This document shows, one piece after another, positions 1 to 7,813 of a stretch of DNA of 64,000 bases. The notes under the pieces are model-generated. The model was given only the letters and a program-made list of their open reading frames with translations, was not told the DNA's origin and made no database searches. The stretch's first letter is position 1. Every line of letters begins with the position of its first letter. Origin of the DNA: Phenylobacterium sp. Root1290 (GTDB taxonomy: Bacteria; Pseudomonadota; Alphaproteobacteria; Caulobacterales; Caulobacteraceae). The translations under genes were made by a program, and so were the position numbers. The stretch spans positions 1,440,183 to 1,504,182 of the forward strand of contig NZ_LMEE01000001.1 of assembly GCF_001425305.1 (NCBI RefSeq), in the 5' to 3' direction.

Positions 1-499
1 GCGGGTCGGCGCCCGAGCCGAGCAGGGTCGAGGTCACCACCGGCCCCCAGCCGCCGCCGCCGACGGCGTCGAAGAACCCGCCGACCAGGCCCAGCGGCGC
101 CGGCGCCTTCCACGAGAACGGCTTGGGCCGCGCGCCCTTCCAGGCGCGGTAGAGGATGACCAGACCCATCAGGCCGAGCCAGGCCACCACGAACGGCTTG
201 ATCTTCTCGCCGTCGATCGAGGTCAGCAGGTAGGTGCCGGCCACACCGCCGACGACCCCGCCCAGCGAAAGCAGCACCAGCAGCCGCCAGTCGATGTTGC
301 GATGGGCGATATGCGAAACGGCCGAAGCCGCGCCGGTGAACACCTTGGCCGCATGGACGCTGGCCGAGGCGCTGGCCGGGGGCACGCCGTTGGCCAGCAG
401 CACCGTCGTCGAGACCACGCCATAGGCCATGCCCAGGGCGCCGTCGACGAGCTGGGCCGCGAAGCCGACCGCCGCATAGAGCCAGAACTCAGGACCCAT
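1..499 (-). CDS. TauE/SafE (TSUP) family anion exporter, C-terminus outside window
   Basis: The 166 visible residues are the N-terminal part of a multi-spanning membrane protein, starting MGPEFWLYAAVGFAAQLVDG and carrying glycine/alanine-rich helices typical of the TauE/SafE family. Members export or import sulfite, sulfonates or related organic anions. The second repeat begins near residue 137 (GLVGGFFDAVGGGGWGP), a recurrent family signature. The ATG at 499 has a good ribosome site, GGAGG, 6 bases upstream. The leader contains two stable hairpins (see 501-563). It is divergent from the LysE exporter at 609. Substrate cannot be told from sequence. Confidence 0.85.
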   Translation of the reverse strand, partial: MGPEFWLYAAVGFAAQLVDGALGMAYGVVSTTVLLANGVPPASASASVHAAKVFTGAASAVSHIAHRNIDWRLLVLLSLGGVVGGVAGTYLLTSIDGEKIKPFVVAWLGLMGLVILYRAWKGARPKPFSWKAPAPLGLVGGFFDAVGGGGWGPVVTSTLLGSGADP

Positions 500-500
500 C

Positions 501-563
501 GCCCCTCCAAATCGAGCTCCGCAACTCGCAGAGCTTTCCCAGGGAGGCAATGGGGATTACCTC
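501..563 (-). promoter_or_regulatory. Structured 5' leader of the TauE/SafE gene, possible cis-regulatory RNA
   Basis: Reading the minus strand, two consecutive hairpins precede the start codon. The first (563-544) has an 8-bp stem GAGGTAAT/ATTGCCTC with one G-T pair and a CCCC loop. The second (535-515) has an 8-bp stem AGCTCTGC/GCGGAGCT with a five-base loop. The CCCC loop and the CCTCCC directly after hairpin one are both complementary to the GGAGGGG ribosome site at 509-503, so structure could hide the site. The ligand, if any, is unknown. Found by eye only. Confidence 0.4.
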
Positions 564-608
564 GGGGCGGAGTCAGCATTTCTGCGTTCCTCTCACCCTC
601 GAGCCTCC

Positions 609-1247
609 ATGGACCTGCCGGTCGATCCCGCCCGCTACGCCGCCTTTCTGGGGGTGATGGCCGTCATGGCCGTGACGCCCGGCCCGGCCAATCTGTTCGC
701 CATCGCCACCGGCGCCCAGAAGGGCAAGGGCGCGGCCCTGGTCGGGGTGGCGGGCATGAACACCGCGACGCTGGTCTGGTTCGGCGCGGCGGCGCTCGGC
801 CTCGGCGCCCTGATCCTGGCCTTCCCGCAGATCTTTCACCTGCTGGCCTATGCCGGCGCCGCCTACATCGCCTGGTTGGGCGTGAAGTCGCTGATGGGCG
901 CGTTCCGCCACGACGCCAAGCCGGGCCACGGCGCCTTCAAGCAGGGCAAGTCGGCCTTCCTCGACGGCTTCACGGTGCAGATCGCCAACCCCAAGGCGGT
1001 GCTGTTCTTCACCGCCGTCCTGCCGCCGTTCCTGGATCCGGCCCGGCCGCTGCCTGCGCAGCTGGCCGCCTTCGCCTGCGCCACCCTCAGCCTCGATATC
1101 CTGGCCATGAGCGCCTACGGCCTGGGCGGCGCGGCCCTGGCCGCCAAGATGACCGAGCCACGCTTCGCCAGGGGGTTTGCGATCGCGGTCGGTCTGCTGC
1201 TGCTCACCGCGGCGGTCCTCATGGCCCGAAAGGCTGGCGGAGCTTAA
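609..1247 (+). CDS. LysE/RhtB family amino-acid exporter
   Basis: A 212-residue inner-membrane protein with about six hydrophobic segments. The family signature TPGPANL lies near residue 24, followed by a Gly-rich second helix and the conserved IANPKAVLFF near residue 125. LysE/RhtB proteins export small amino acids or homoserine-type metabolites. Length is normal for the family (about 205-215). The gene is divergent from the TauE/SafE gene and shares its 110-bp intergenic region. The exported compound is not predictable. Confidence 0.88.
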   Translation: MDLPVDPARYAAFLGVMAVMAVTPGPANLFAIATGAQKGKGAALVGVAGMNTATLVWFGAAALGLGALILAFPQIFHLLAYAGAAYIAWLGVKSLMGAFRHDAKPGHGAFKQGKSAFLDGFTVQIANPKAVLFFTAVLPPFLDPARPLPAQLAAFACATLSLDILAMSAYGLGGAALAAKMTEPRFARGFAIAVGLLLLTAAVLMARKAGGA

Positions 1248-1332
1248 CAAGCGCAACCATAATTAGGCCCAGGTGTTTTCACCTAGTGCGCCAACTTCCT
1301 CGCGGTACGAGGAAATTCGGGTCCAAAAGGTC

Positions 1333-1917
1333 ATGTCACGTAAAACCGCCGCCATCGTCGCCAGCCTGGCTCTCTCGGGTCTATTGGCCGCCTGCACGAC
1401 CGCCACGCCCTACCAGCCCAACGTCGCCGGCCAGAGCGTTTCGGGCGGCTATTCCGAGCAACAGCTGGAAGCCGACCGCTTCCGCGTCACCTTCGCCGGC
1501 AACAGCCTGACCTCGCGCGAGACCGTCGAGGGCTACCTGCTGTACCGCGCCGCCGAGCTGACCGTGCAGCAGGGCTTCGACTGGTTCTCGGTGGTCGATC
1601 GCAACACCGAGGCCGACCGCCGCACCTATATCGACCGCGATCCGTTCTACAGCCCCTGGTACGGCCCCAGCTACGGCTACTGGCGCCCGTACTGGCGCTA
1701 TTACGGCGGCTCGTACGGCTGGCGGACCTGGGACCCCTATTATGGCGACCCCTTCTGGTCGAACAGCATCGACGTGCGCACGGTGACCAAGTTCGAGGCC
1801 AGCGCCGAGGTGGTGATGCGCCGCGGCGCCAAGCCGGCCGAAGATCCCAGCGCCTTCGACGCCCGCGCGGTCATGACCAACCTCGGGCCGCGGGTCCTGC
1901 GCCCCGTGCCGAAGTAG
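1333..1917 (+). CDS. Outer-membrane or periplasmic lipoprotein of unknown function
   Basis: The 194-residue product begins with a signal peptide and a lipobox, LLAAC, placing the lipidated Cys at residue 21. The mature part has an alpha/beta region (residues 35-90) and then a striking Tyr/Trp/Pro-rich stretch around residues 100-140 (for example YGPSYGYWRPYWRYYGG). I chose the ATG at 1333 because it directly precedes the signal peptide; an earlier in-frame start at 1273 would add a non-signal extension. Similar lipoproteins are common in Caulobacterales but I know no function. Confidence 0.8.
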   Translation: MSRKTAAIVASLALSGLLAACTTATPYQPNVAGQSVSGGYSEQQLEADRFRVTFAGNSLTSRETVEGYLLYRAAELTVQQGFDWFSVVDRNTEADRRTYIDRDPFYSPWYGPSYGYWRPYWRYYGGSYGWRTWDPYYGDPFWSNSIDVRTVTKFEASAEVVMRRGAKPAEDPSAFDARAVMTNLGPRVLRPVPK

Positions 1918-1927
1918 GGCGCGGCGC

Positions 1928-4306
1928 TCAGCCCGCCTTCAGCACCGGCGCCTCGGTCCAGTCGTCCAGCGCCCCCATCGGGCCTGGGCGGCCGATCGCA
2001 TAGCCCTGAACTTCGGCGCAGGCCTCGCCGCGCAGGAATTCCAGCTGCTCTGGCGTTTCCACGCCCTCGGCGGTGACTGGAATGTCCAGGCTGCGGCCCA
2101 GGCCCAGCACCGCCCTGACGATGGCGGTGGCCCGCTCGTGCCGGTGGATGTTCTCCACGAAGCTCTTGTCGATCTTGATCTTGTCGAACGGGAACGACTG
2201 CAGCGTCGACAGCGACGAGAACCCGGTGCCGAAGTCGTCCATGGCGATCCGCACGCCCAGCGCCTTCAGCCGGCGCAGGTTGTCCAGCGCCCGCTGATAG
2301 TCCTTGAACAGGGCGGTCTCGGTGATCTCCAGCTCCAGCCGGCGCGGGGCCAAGCCGGTCTCCAGCAACACCTCGTGAACCACCGCCGCCAGGTTCGCCT
2401 GGTGCAGCTGGACCGGCGACAGGTTCACCGCGATCCGCAGCGGCCTGTCCCAGGCCGCCGCATCGGCGCAGGCCTTGCGCAGGACCCACTCGCCCAGCGG
2501 CAGGATCAGCCCGCTCTCCTCGGCGACCGGGATGAAGTCGATCGGCGCGACCATGCCGCGGGTCGGGTGGCGCCAGCGCACCAGCGCCTCGAAACCGCAG
2601 ATCTCGCCGTCCTCGGCCCGGGCCAGCGGCTGGTAGTGCAGCACCAGCTCCTCGTCGAGGATCGCCTGGCGCAGCTCGCGCGCCAGGGTCCGGCGCTCCC
2701 GGATCGACTCGTCCATCTCGCGCTTGAAGAAGCGGTAGCTCCCGCGGCCGTCTTCCTTGGCGCGGTACAGCGCCATGTCGGCATTGGCCAGCAGCGCCTC
2801 GCCGGTGGCCCCATCGTCGGGATAGAGGCTGACGCCCAGACTGGCGCCGACCTGCAGGTCCTGGTCCGCATAGGTCACAGGCGCGCTCAGAACCTCCAGC
2901 AAGGTGGTGCAGAGCTCGGCCGCGGCCGCCGGCTGGTCCTCGACGCCGATCTGCACGACCACGAACTCGTCCCCGCCCAGGCGCGCGGCGAAGGCCGGGG
3001 CGACGACCGACTGCTGCAGCCGCCGGGCGGTCTCGGTCAGGATCGCGTCGCCGGCCAGATGGCCGTGCAGGTCGTTGGCTTCCTTGAAGTGGTCCAGGTC
3101 GATGCAGATCACCGACAGGCTCTCGCCGGTGACGGCGATACGGTCCATGGCCTGGGCCAGGCGCGCCTGCATCATGTTGCGGTTGGCCAGGCCGGTGAGG
3201 CCGTCATGCTCGGCCAGGTAGCGGATCTTTTCCTCGGCCGAGCGCCGCTCGCGCAGGTCGCGGACCGCCAGCACCATCAGGTCGCCCGACCCGCCGCGCT
3301 GCGCCTCCAGCATGCGCCCGAAGGCCTCCACCGGGATCTCCTCGCCGCCGCCGCGGGGGCGCAGGCGGCCCTCGCGCCGCGCATCCAGGGCGATGCCGGC
3401 GGCGTCGTCCAGGATCAGCAGGTCGCCTTCCAGGCGCTCGCCGATCAGCTCGCCGACGCTGGTCCCCGCCAGGGCGCAGAAGGCGGCGTTGGCGTCCTGG
3501 ATGCGGTCGCCGCGGACCACCACGATGCCTTCATAGGCGGCGTCCGCCAGGCGGCGGATGCGATTCAGGGCCTGGGCGTTGGCCCCGCCCTCGATCAGCA
3601 CAGCGCCCAGGCCGCCCAGGATGATCAGGCCGACGATCAGCGCCACCGCCACGGTCATCATCACCGACGACAGCAGCTGCGCCGGGACGTCGATGCTCGG
3701 GTCGGGAATGACCGTGATCGCGCCCATGCCCGCAAAGTGCAGGCTGCAGATCGCGATGGTCAGCAGAAGGCCGCCGATCAGCTGTTGCGACAGCAGGCGC
3801 GCGTCGCGCGCCACGAACATCGCCGCCAAGGCTACGCCGACGCCCACCAGGACCGACCCGGCGACGATGTTGAGATCCCAGGCCAGCACGCCCTCGGTCA
3901 CATAGGCGCTCATGCCGGTGTAGTGCATCGCCCCGACCCCGAAGCCGGCCAGCAGCCCGCCCGCGATCTTGCCGGCCCGTCCGGGCGCGAACGCCGCCGC
4001 CGCAAAGGCCGCGGCCATGAACACGCCGGCGATCAGCAGCGAGGCCAAGGTGCCCATCGGCAGGAAGCCCGAGCGCAGCCCGGTCTCATAGGACAGCATG
4101 GCGATGAAATGGGTCGCCCAGACCGAACAGCCCGCCACGAGACCGGTCAGCAGCACCCAGGCTGCACGCACTCCGTGTCCCGCCGACGTTCGCATCCTTG
4201 AGTATAAGCGAAACGCGGTGAAGCAACCGCCGAAGCAAACGAGTCCAGCAACAACAACCAGGCGCAGATCATGCTCTGTCGCAAGGCAAGTTAATACTTT
4301 GAACAC
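1928..4306 (-). CDS. MHYT-PAS-GGDEF-EAL cyclic-di-GMP signalling protein
   Basis: A 792-residue membrane protein. Residues 1-240 carry seven membrane helices with MHYT motifs (HFIAM near 67, MHYTGM near 127, LHFAGM near 189), a proposed sensor of small gases bound through metal. A PAS-like segment follows (about 245-350). The GGDEF domain has an intact GGDEF at 444-448 but no obvious inhibitory RxxD before it. The EAL domain starts at 573 and keeps NLS, EITETAL and DDFGTG, so phosphodiesterase activity is likely. Start is GTG at 4306; the N-terminus MFKVLTCLATEHDLRL is typical of the family. Whether both enzymatic activities are active is not known. Confidence 0.92.
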   Translation of the reverse strand: MFKVLTCLATEHDLRLVVVAGLVCFGGCFTAFRLYSRMRTSAGHGVRAAWVLLTGLVAGCSVWATHFIAMLSYETGLRSGFLPMGTLASLLIAGVFMAAAFAAAAFAPGRAGKIAGGLLAGFGVGAMHYTGMSAYVTEGVLAWDLNIVAGSVLVGVGVALAAMFVARDARLLSQQLIGGLLLTIAICSLHFAGMGAITVIPDPSIDVPAQLLSSVMMTVAVALIVGLIILGGLGAVLIEGGANAQALNRIRRLADAAYEGIVVVRGDRIQDANAAFCALAGTSVGELIGERLEGDLLILDDAAGIALDARREGRLRPRGGGEEIPVEAFGRMLEAQRGGSGDLMVLAVRDLRERRSAEEKIRYLAEHDGLTGLANRNMMQARLAQAMDRIAVTGESLSVICIDLDHFKEANDLHGHLAGDAILTETARRLQQSVVAPAFAARLGGDEFVVVQIGVEDQPAAAAELCTTLLEVLSAPVTYADQDLQVGASLGVSLYPDDGATGEALLANADMALYRAKEDGRGSYRFFKREMDESIRERRTLARELRQAILDEELVLHYQPLARAEDGEICGFEALVRWRHPTRGMVAPIDFIPVAEESGLILPLGEWVLRKACADAAAWDRPLRIAVNLSPVQLHQANLAAVVHEVLLETGLAPRRLELEITETALFKDYQRALDNLRRLKALGVRIAMDDFGTGFSSLSTLQSFPFDKIKIDKSFVENIHRHERATAIVRAVLGLGRSLDIPVTAEGVETPEQLEFLRGEACAEVQGYAIGRPGPMGALDDWTEAPVLKAG

Positions 4307-4390
4307 TTTAAAAGGAGCCCCGACGGGTGAAATCAGGGCGCGCTTTTAGGAAATCGGGGTAAATAAACCTCTCATGTCTTGAGAAAAACC

Positions 4391-4645
4391 TCAGGCGGCC
4401 GCGGCGGCCCGCCATCCAAGCCCGACGGCCTGCACCGCAGGCATCGCGCGCAGCCGCTCCACCAGATGCAGCGCCGTTTCGGCGGGCAGGCCGCGCGCCT
4501 CGATCCGCACCCGGGTGCAGGCCGCGCCCTGCTCAGCCTCGAGCGTCAGGATCTCGGCCCCCTGCACGGCGAACGGCCCGAGCAGCCGCAGCACGATGTC
4601 GGCCTCGGGCCTTGCCTCGATCAGGAAGGTGCGGCGCTCAACCAT
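4391..4645 (-). CDS. Small ACT-domain protein, resembling acetolactate synthase regulatory subunit IlvM
   Basis: An 84-residue protein that looks like one complete ACT domain: a first strand (RRTFLIEAR), a helix region with LRLLGPF, strands around EILTLEAEQ and TRVRIEARG, a helix LHLVERL and a last strand AVQAVGLGW. ACT domains bind amino acids and regulate amino-acid enzymes. The size and shape recall IlvM, but similarity is only by pattern. The ATG at 4645 overlaps the end of the upstream gene by 8 bases, implying translational coupling. No large synthase subunit lies beside it. Confidence 0.65.
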   Translation of the reverse strand: MVERRTFLIEARPEADIVLRLLGPFAVQGAEILTLEAEQGAACTRVRIEARGLPAETALHLVERLRAMPAVQAVGLGWRAAAAA

Positions 4646-4955
4646 GTTTGAGCCCCTTGCCGCCATAGACCTGCGCCAGCAGCAGTCGGCCGGCCTCGTC
4701 GAACGCCCGCAGGGACAGCGCCTCGGCCGCGCCCTCGGTCGCCCAGATCAACTCGCAGGTCGGCGCGGCGCTGGGCCAGGCCAGGTCCAGCGCCTGCTCC
4801 ACGGCGAACAGCGCCTCGAGGCCGCCGCCGGCCGCCAGCCGGGCCTCCAGGCGCGCCGTCTGCTCCAGCAGGGCTTCATGGGCCAGCGCGGCGGCGAACC
4901 GGCGAGCAGCCAGCCCCGCGCCGGCGGGATCGGAGGGAAGGTCGGAGAATTCCAT
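4638..4955 (-). CDS. Unknown 105-residue protein behind an Ile/Thr attenuator
   Basis: I do not recognise this protein. It is rich in Ala, Leu and Glu and probably mostly helical in residues 15-60, with a short alpha/beta-looking tail (CELIWATEG, LSLRAFDEAGRLLLAQVYGGKG). No membrane segment or signal peptide is seen. The ATG at 4955 is preceded by AAAGGA about 9 bases upstream, and the gene begins right after the transcription terminator of the leader. It is the first gene of a two-gene unit with the ACT-domain gene, so a role linked to branched-chain amino acids or threonine is an inference from regulation only. Confidence 0.65.
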   Translation of the reverse strand: MEFSDLPSDPAGAGLAARRFAAALAHEALLEQTARLEARLAAGGGLEALFAVEQALDLAWPSAAPTCELIWATEGAAEALSLRAFDEAGRLLLAQVYGGKGLKHG

Positions 4956-5001
4956 GGTGGTCAGTCCTTTCGAGGATGAAGGACCGACGGAGCGCGCGCA
5001 C

Positions 5002-5035
5002 AAAAAAACCCCGCTGCCTGTTCGGGAGCGGGGTT
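5002..5035 (-). terminator. Rho-independent terminator acting as attenuator
   Basis: On the minus strand a perfect 9-bp stem AACCCCGCT/AGCGGGGTT with an 11-base loop runs directly into seven Ts. It lies between the leader peptide stop (5062) and the ATG of the first gene (4955), the position expected for an attenuator. Flanking 8-base segments at 5049-5056 and 4984-4991 are perfectly complementary and could compete in alternative folds. Confidence 0.85.
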
Positions 5036-5061
5036 CCTGATCTTGCGATCCGTCGGCTTGT

Positions 5062-5193
5062 TTAAAGCGCGCGCGTTCGCCCCGTCCCAATGGTGGGGGT
5101 AATAATAATCATCATGGTGGTTTTCGACGCGCAGGCGGCCGGACGCGCCGCGGGCGCGTTCTTCAGGCCGGCAAGGTCGAGAGCCAGGGTCAT
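5062..5193 (-). CDS. Leader peptide with Ile/Thr control region
   Basis: A 43-codon frame from ATG 5193 to TAA 5062 ends with the run KTTMMIIITPTIGTGRTRAL: six Thr and four Ile in 16 residues. An internal ATG at 5115 would give a 17-residue peptide. The stop sits 27 bases before the terminator hairpin, as in known thr and ilv leaders. If the proposed promoter at 5202-5231 is right, the long form would be nearly leaderless, which is common in Caulobacter. Uncharged tRNA-Ile or tRNA-Thr would be expected to stall ribosomes here and prevent termination. Confidence 0.6.
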   Translation of the reverse strand: MTLALDLAGLKNAPAARPAACASKTTMMIIITPTIGTGRTRAL

Positions 5194-5201
5194 CGCCGGG
5201 A

Positions 5202-5231
5202 CCTATAGCGCAAGGCCGGCGGCGCGCGCAA
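5202..5231 (-). promoter_or_regulatory. Candidate sigma-70 promoter of the attenuated operon
   Basis: On the minus strand TTGCGC (5231-5226) and TATAGG (5207-5202) are separated by 18 bases. Transcription would start near 5195, just before the ATG at 5193. This is a match by eye to the housekeeping consensus and is unproven. Confidence 0.35.
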
Positions 5232-5258
5232 CTCAGCTCGCGGTCTGGGCCGCGCCCG

Positions 5259-5288
5259 AAAAGCAAAAGGGCCGCCCGAAGGCGACCC
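5259..5288 (-). terminator. Terminator of tRNA-Gly
   Basis: Downstream of the tRNA on the minus strand, GGGTCGCC pairs with GGCGGCCC around a TTCG tetraloop, followed by TTTTGCTTTT. It separates the tRNA transcript from the attenuated operon. Confidence 0.8.
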
Positions 5289-5309
5289 CTGCATGGTCCG
5301 ATTTCCGAT

Positions 5310-5384
5310 TGGAGCGGGCGAAGAGATTCGAACTCTCGACCCCAACCTTGGCAAGGTTGTGCTCTACCACTGAGCTACGCCCGC
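5310..5384 (-). tRNA. tRNA-Gly, anticodon GCC
   Basis: The minus strand folds as a cloverleaf: acceptor GCGGGCG/CGCCCGC, D arm with AGCTCAGTGGTAGAGC, anticodon stem ACCTT/AAGGT with GCC at 5352-5350, and T arm with GTTCGAATC. CCA is encoded at 5312-5310. The anticodon reads GGC and GGU glycine codons, the main ones in this GC-rich genome. A strong terminator follows at 5259-5288. Confidence 0.97.
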
Positions 5385-5466
5385 ACTCCGAAGCGACTTG
5401 GTTTCCCGTGCCGCCCGAAAATCGAGAGCGGGCTTATGGCAGAGCGCCCGCACGTTGGCAACACCC

Positions 5467-6210
5467 CTAGCCACCAAATTTCGGACTCTTTAGCCGACGC
5501 TTGTTCACGTGGTCCTTCGGAGCCTCCGCAACCTCCTCCGGGAACTCCCCGCGGAAGTAGTAGCGCTGCCAGGCTTCCTTGGTCGCGTCGGGGTCGGCGC
5601 GGAAGATTCGCTTGTTGAATTCGCTGCGGTGCTTTTCCCAGGTGTCGTACTGCTCGCGCAGCTCGGGATTGCGGTCCATGCCGCGGATCACCGGCTGGAA
5701 CTCGGCCAGTTCGCGGTCCTTGGTCAGGGTGATGAAGCAGAAGGGCTCGCCCTTCTCGAACCGCACCCGGCCCGGCCGGGTGAATATCCAGTTCATCGTG
5801 AAGGGGAACGGCAGCCACTCGGTCTCGACCAGGCCGGCCAGCGGCTGGATCCCGTCCTTGATGTGGTTGGGCGGACCCTGGGCGATCATCGACCAGCCGG
5901 GCGGGGTCTTGAACAGATAGCCGGGGTGGAAGGTCATCACCCCGTGGCTGAAGTGGCTCTTCACGAAGTTATGGAAATCCGGGTGCGGCCGGTCGGGGAT
6001 GAGCTTGATGTCCTCCTGCATCACTCCGCCGTTCCACTCGGCCGTGAACGCCATCGGGGAGAGGATCTCCCAGCCGGTGGTGTTGGCCATGGTCAGCGGC
6101 AGGCAGCGATACGGGTGGCGCTCGGCGAAACGGTCCATCCAGGCGCGCTGCGGGCGTCCCGGCACGATCTCCGGCGGCCGCTCGGCGGTGGGATAGCACT
6201 CGAGCTCCAT
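5467..6210 (-). CDS. Conserved hypothetical protein, DUF6065-like
   Basis: A 247-residue soluble protein without signal peptide or membrane segment. It is rich in aromatic residues and His/Pro (for example HPYRCLPLTMANTTGWE near residue 32 and GPPNHIKDGIQPLAG near 113). The pattern agrees with the uncharacterised DUF6065 family of alphaproteobacteria, recalled from memory. No catalytic motif is evident. It stands alone, convergent to nothing close, with the ProX-like gene divergent at 6303. Confidence 0.75.
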   Translation of the reverse strand: MELECYPTAERPPEIVPGRPQRAWMDRFAERHPYRCLPLTMANTTGWEILSPMAFTAEWNGGVMQEDIKLIPDRPHPDFHNFVKSHFSHGVMTFHPGYLFKTPPGWSMIAQGPPNHIKDGIQPLAGLVETEWLPFPFTMNWIFTRPGRVRFEKGEPFCFITLTKDRELAEFQPVIRGMDRNPELREQYDTWEKHRSEFNKRIFRADPDATKEAWQRYYFRGEFPEEVAEAPKDHVNKRRLKSPKFGG

Positions 6211-6302
6211 GGGCTCCTCCAGCTTGTGTCCTTGCGACTGCTCTAGACCCGTGATCGGCCCGCCGCTAGCGGCCAGCGCAGACCTTGCGCTAAGCAGTCG
6301 CC

Positions 6303-6815
6303 ATGAAGACCCGTTCCGACCTCATCGCCTTCTTCGACGCGCACGGCGTCGAGCACCACACCACCGACCATCAGGCGGTGTTCCGGGTCGGCGAGGGCGA
6401 GGGGATCAAGGACGACATCCCCGGCGCCCACACCAAGAACCTGTTCCTGAAGGACGCCAAGGGCCGGCTGTGGCTGATCTCGGCCAAGGACGACACCCAG
6501 ATCGACCTCAAGCGCCTGCACACGGTGATCGGCTCGGCCCGGCTCTCCTTCGGCTCGGCCGAGCTGATGGAGCAGGTGCTGGGCGTCACGCCGGGCTCGG
6601 TGACCGCCTTCGCGCTGATCAACGACGCCGAGCGCCAGGTGACCTTCGTGCTCGACCGCCATCTGGCCCAGGCCGACCGGGTCAACTTCCATCCGATGAC
6701 CAACACCGCCACCACCGGCGTCTCGCGCGCCGGCTTCGCCAAGTTCCTGCAAGCCTTGGGGATCGCCCCGCTGGTGGTCGACTTCGCGGCCATGGCCGTG
6801 GTCGAGGACGCCTAA
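6303..6815 (+). CDS. YbaK/ProX-type prolyl-tRNA trans-editing deacylase
   Basis: The 170-residue product matches the stand-alone YbaK/ProX editing domain. The conserved KNLFLKD with its catalytic-type lysine lies near residue 45, then [10 protein letters not shown], and the C-terminal substrate loop [13 protein letters not shown] near 140. Such proteins hydrolyse mischarged Ala-tRNA(Pro) or Cys-tRNA(Pro) in the cytoplasm. Length is typical for the ProX/PrdX subtype. The ATG at 6303 is the only sensible start. Confidence 0.9.
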   Translation: MKTRSDLIAFFDAHGVEHHTTDHQAVFRVGEGEGIKDDIPGAHTKNLFLKDAKGRLWLISAKDDTQIDLKRLHTVIGSARLSFGSAELMEQVLGVTPGSVTAFALINDAERQVTFVLDRHLAQADRVNFHPMTNTATTGVSRAGFAKFLQALGIAPLVVDFAAMAVVEDA

Positions 6816-6899
6816 ACCCCCGTTGAAGCCGAGGCCCTTAGGGACCATTTTAGCGCCCGGACGCGTTACGTTTCGACAACCCACGTTTGGAAGACCCTC

Positions 6900-7799
6900 A
6901 TGAGCCTGATCGGCGAGACCCAGCCCCAAGCCGCCGCCGCCGACCTGATCAAGGACGGCACGGACGCCAGCTTCGTGGCCGACGTCATCGAAGCCTCGAA
7001 GGAAACGCCGGTCATCGTCGACTTCTGGGCGACCTGGTGCGGCCCGTGCCGCCAGCTCGGCCCGTCGATCGAAAAGAACGTCCTGGCCGCCAAGGGCAAG
7101 GTTAAGCTGGTCAAGATCGACATCGACGCCAACCCGCAGTTCGCCGGCCAGCTGCGCGTGCAGTCGATCCCTGCGGTGTTCGCCTTTGTGGACGGCCGTC
7201 CGGTCGACGGCTTCATGGGCGCCCTGCCCGACAGCCAGGTGAAGCAGTTCGTCGACCGCATCGCCGGCCAGGCGCCCGCCAACGCGACGGACGAGCTGCT
7301 GGCCATGGCCAAGGAGAGCCTGGACGTCGGCGACGTCGGCGGCGCGGCCCAGGCCTACGCCCAGGTGCTCCAGGCCGAACCCGACAACGTCAAGGCCATC
7401 GGCGGTCTCGCCCGCTGCTACCTGGCCGGCGGCGACGCCGAGCGCGCGGCCGAGGTCGCCGCCATGGCCCCGGAAGGCGCCAAGGACGCCGACCTCGACA
7501 GCGTGCGCGCCGCCCTGGCCCTGGCCGAGGAAGCCCCCAGCGAGACGAGCGAGTTCGAACAGCGCCTGGCCAAGGATGCGAACGACCTCGAGGCCCGCTA
7601 CGAGATCGCCAAGGCCCTCGCCGCCCGCGGGGCCTGGGGCGAGGCCTCCGACCATCTGCTGACCATCATCGAGGCCGACCGCACCTGGAACGACGAGGCG
7701 GCGCGCAAGCAGCTGCTGACCATCTTCGAGGCGGCCGGTTCGGGCTCCGACATCACCCGCGCCGGCCGCCGCCGGCTTTCATCCATCCTGTTCTCATGA
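6900..7799 (+). CDS. cnoX: Thioredoxin-like co-chaperone CnoX (YbbN) family
   Basis: A 299-residue cytoplasmic protein. Residues 20-125 form a thioredoxin fold with the active site WCGPC at 46-50; residues 135-295 are TPR-like helical repeats. This architecture is that of CnoX/YbbN, a holdase that cooperates with GroEL and DnaK during oxidative stress. Unlike the E. coli protein, the redox CxxC is intact, as in Caulobacter, so thioredoxin activity is likely. It is the first gene of a unit with the LON-domain protein and Trm112. Confidence 0.9.
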   Translation: MSLIGETQPQAAAADLIKDGTDASFVADVIEASKETPVIVDFWATWCGPCRQLGPSIEKNVLAAKGKVKLVKIDIDANPQFAGQLRVQSIPAVFAFVDGRPVDGFMGALPDSQVKQFVDRIAGQAPANATDELLAMAKESLDVGDVGGAAQAYAQVLQAEPDNVKAIGGLARCYLAGGDAERAAEVAAMAPEGAKDADLDSVRAALALAEEAPSETSEFEQRLAKDANDLEARYEIAKALAARGAWGEASDHLLTIIEADRTWNDEAARKQLLTIFEAAGSGSDITRAGRRRLSSILFS

Positions 7800-7813
7800 G
7801 GAAGGGCCGCGTC

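Noticed and set aside
2138..4201. A long plus-strand open frame of about 690 codons antisense to the GGDEF-EAL gene
   Set aside because: It mirrors the codon bias of the opposite GC-rich gene, has no recognisable domain and its product is low-complexity. The minus-strand gene has clear MHYT, GGDEF and EAL domains.
5090..5266. A plus-strand frame reading MVGVIIIIMVV, looking like an ilv leader peptide, and a minus-strand frame rich in His/Tyr over the same bases
   Set aside because: The terminator with its T run and the downstream genes are on the minus strand, and only the Ile/Thr minus frame stops just before the terminator. The other frames have no gene to control or run through the terminator.
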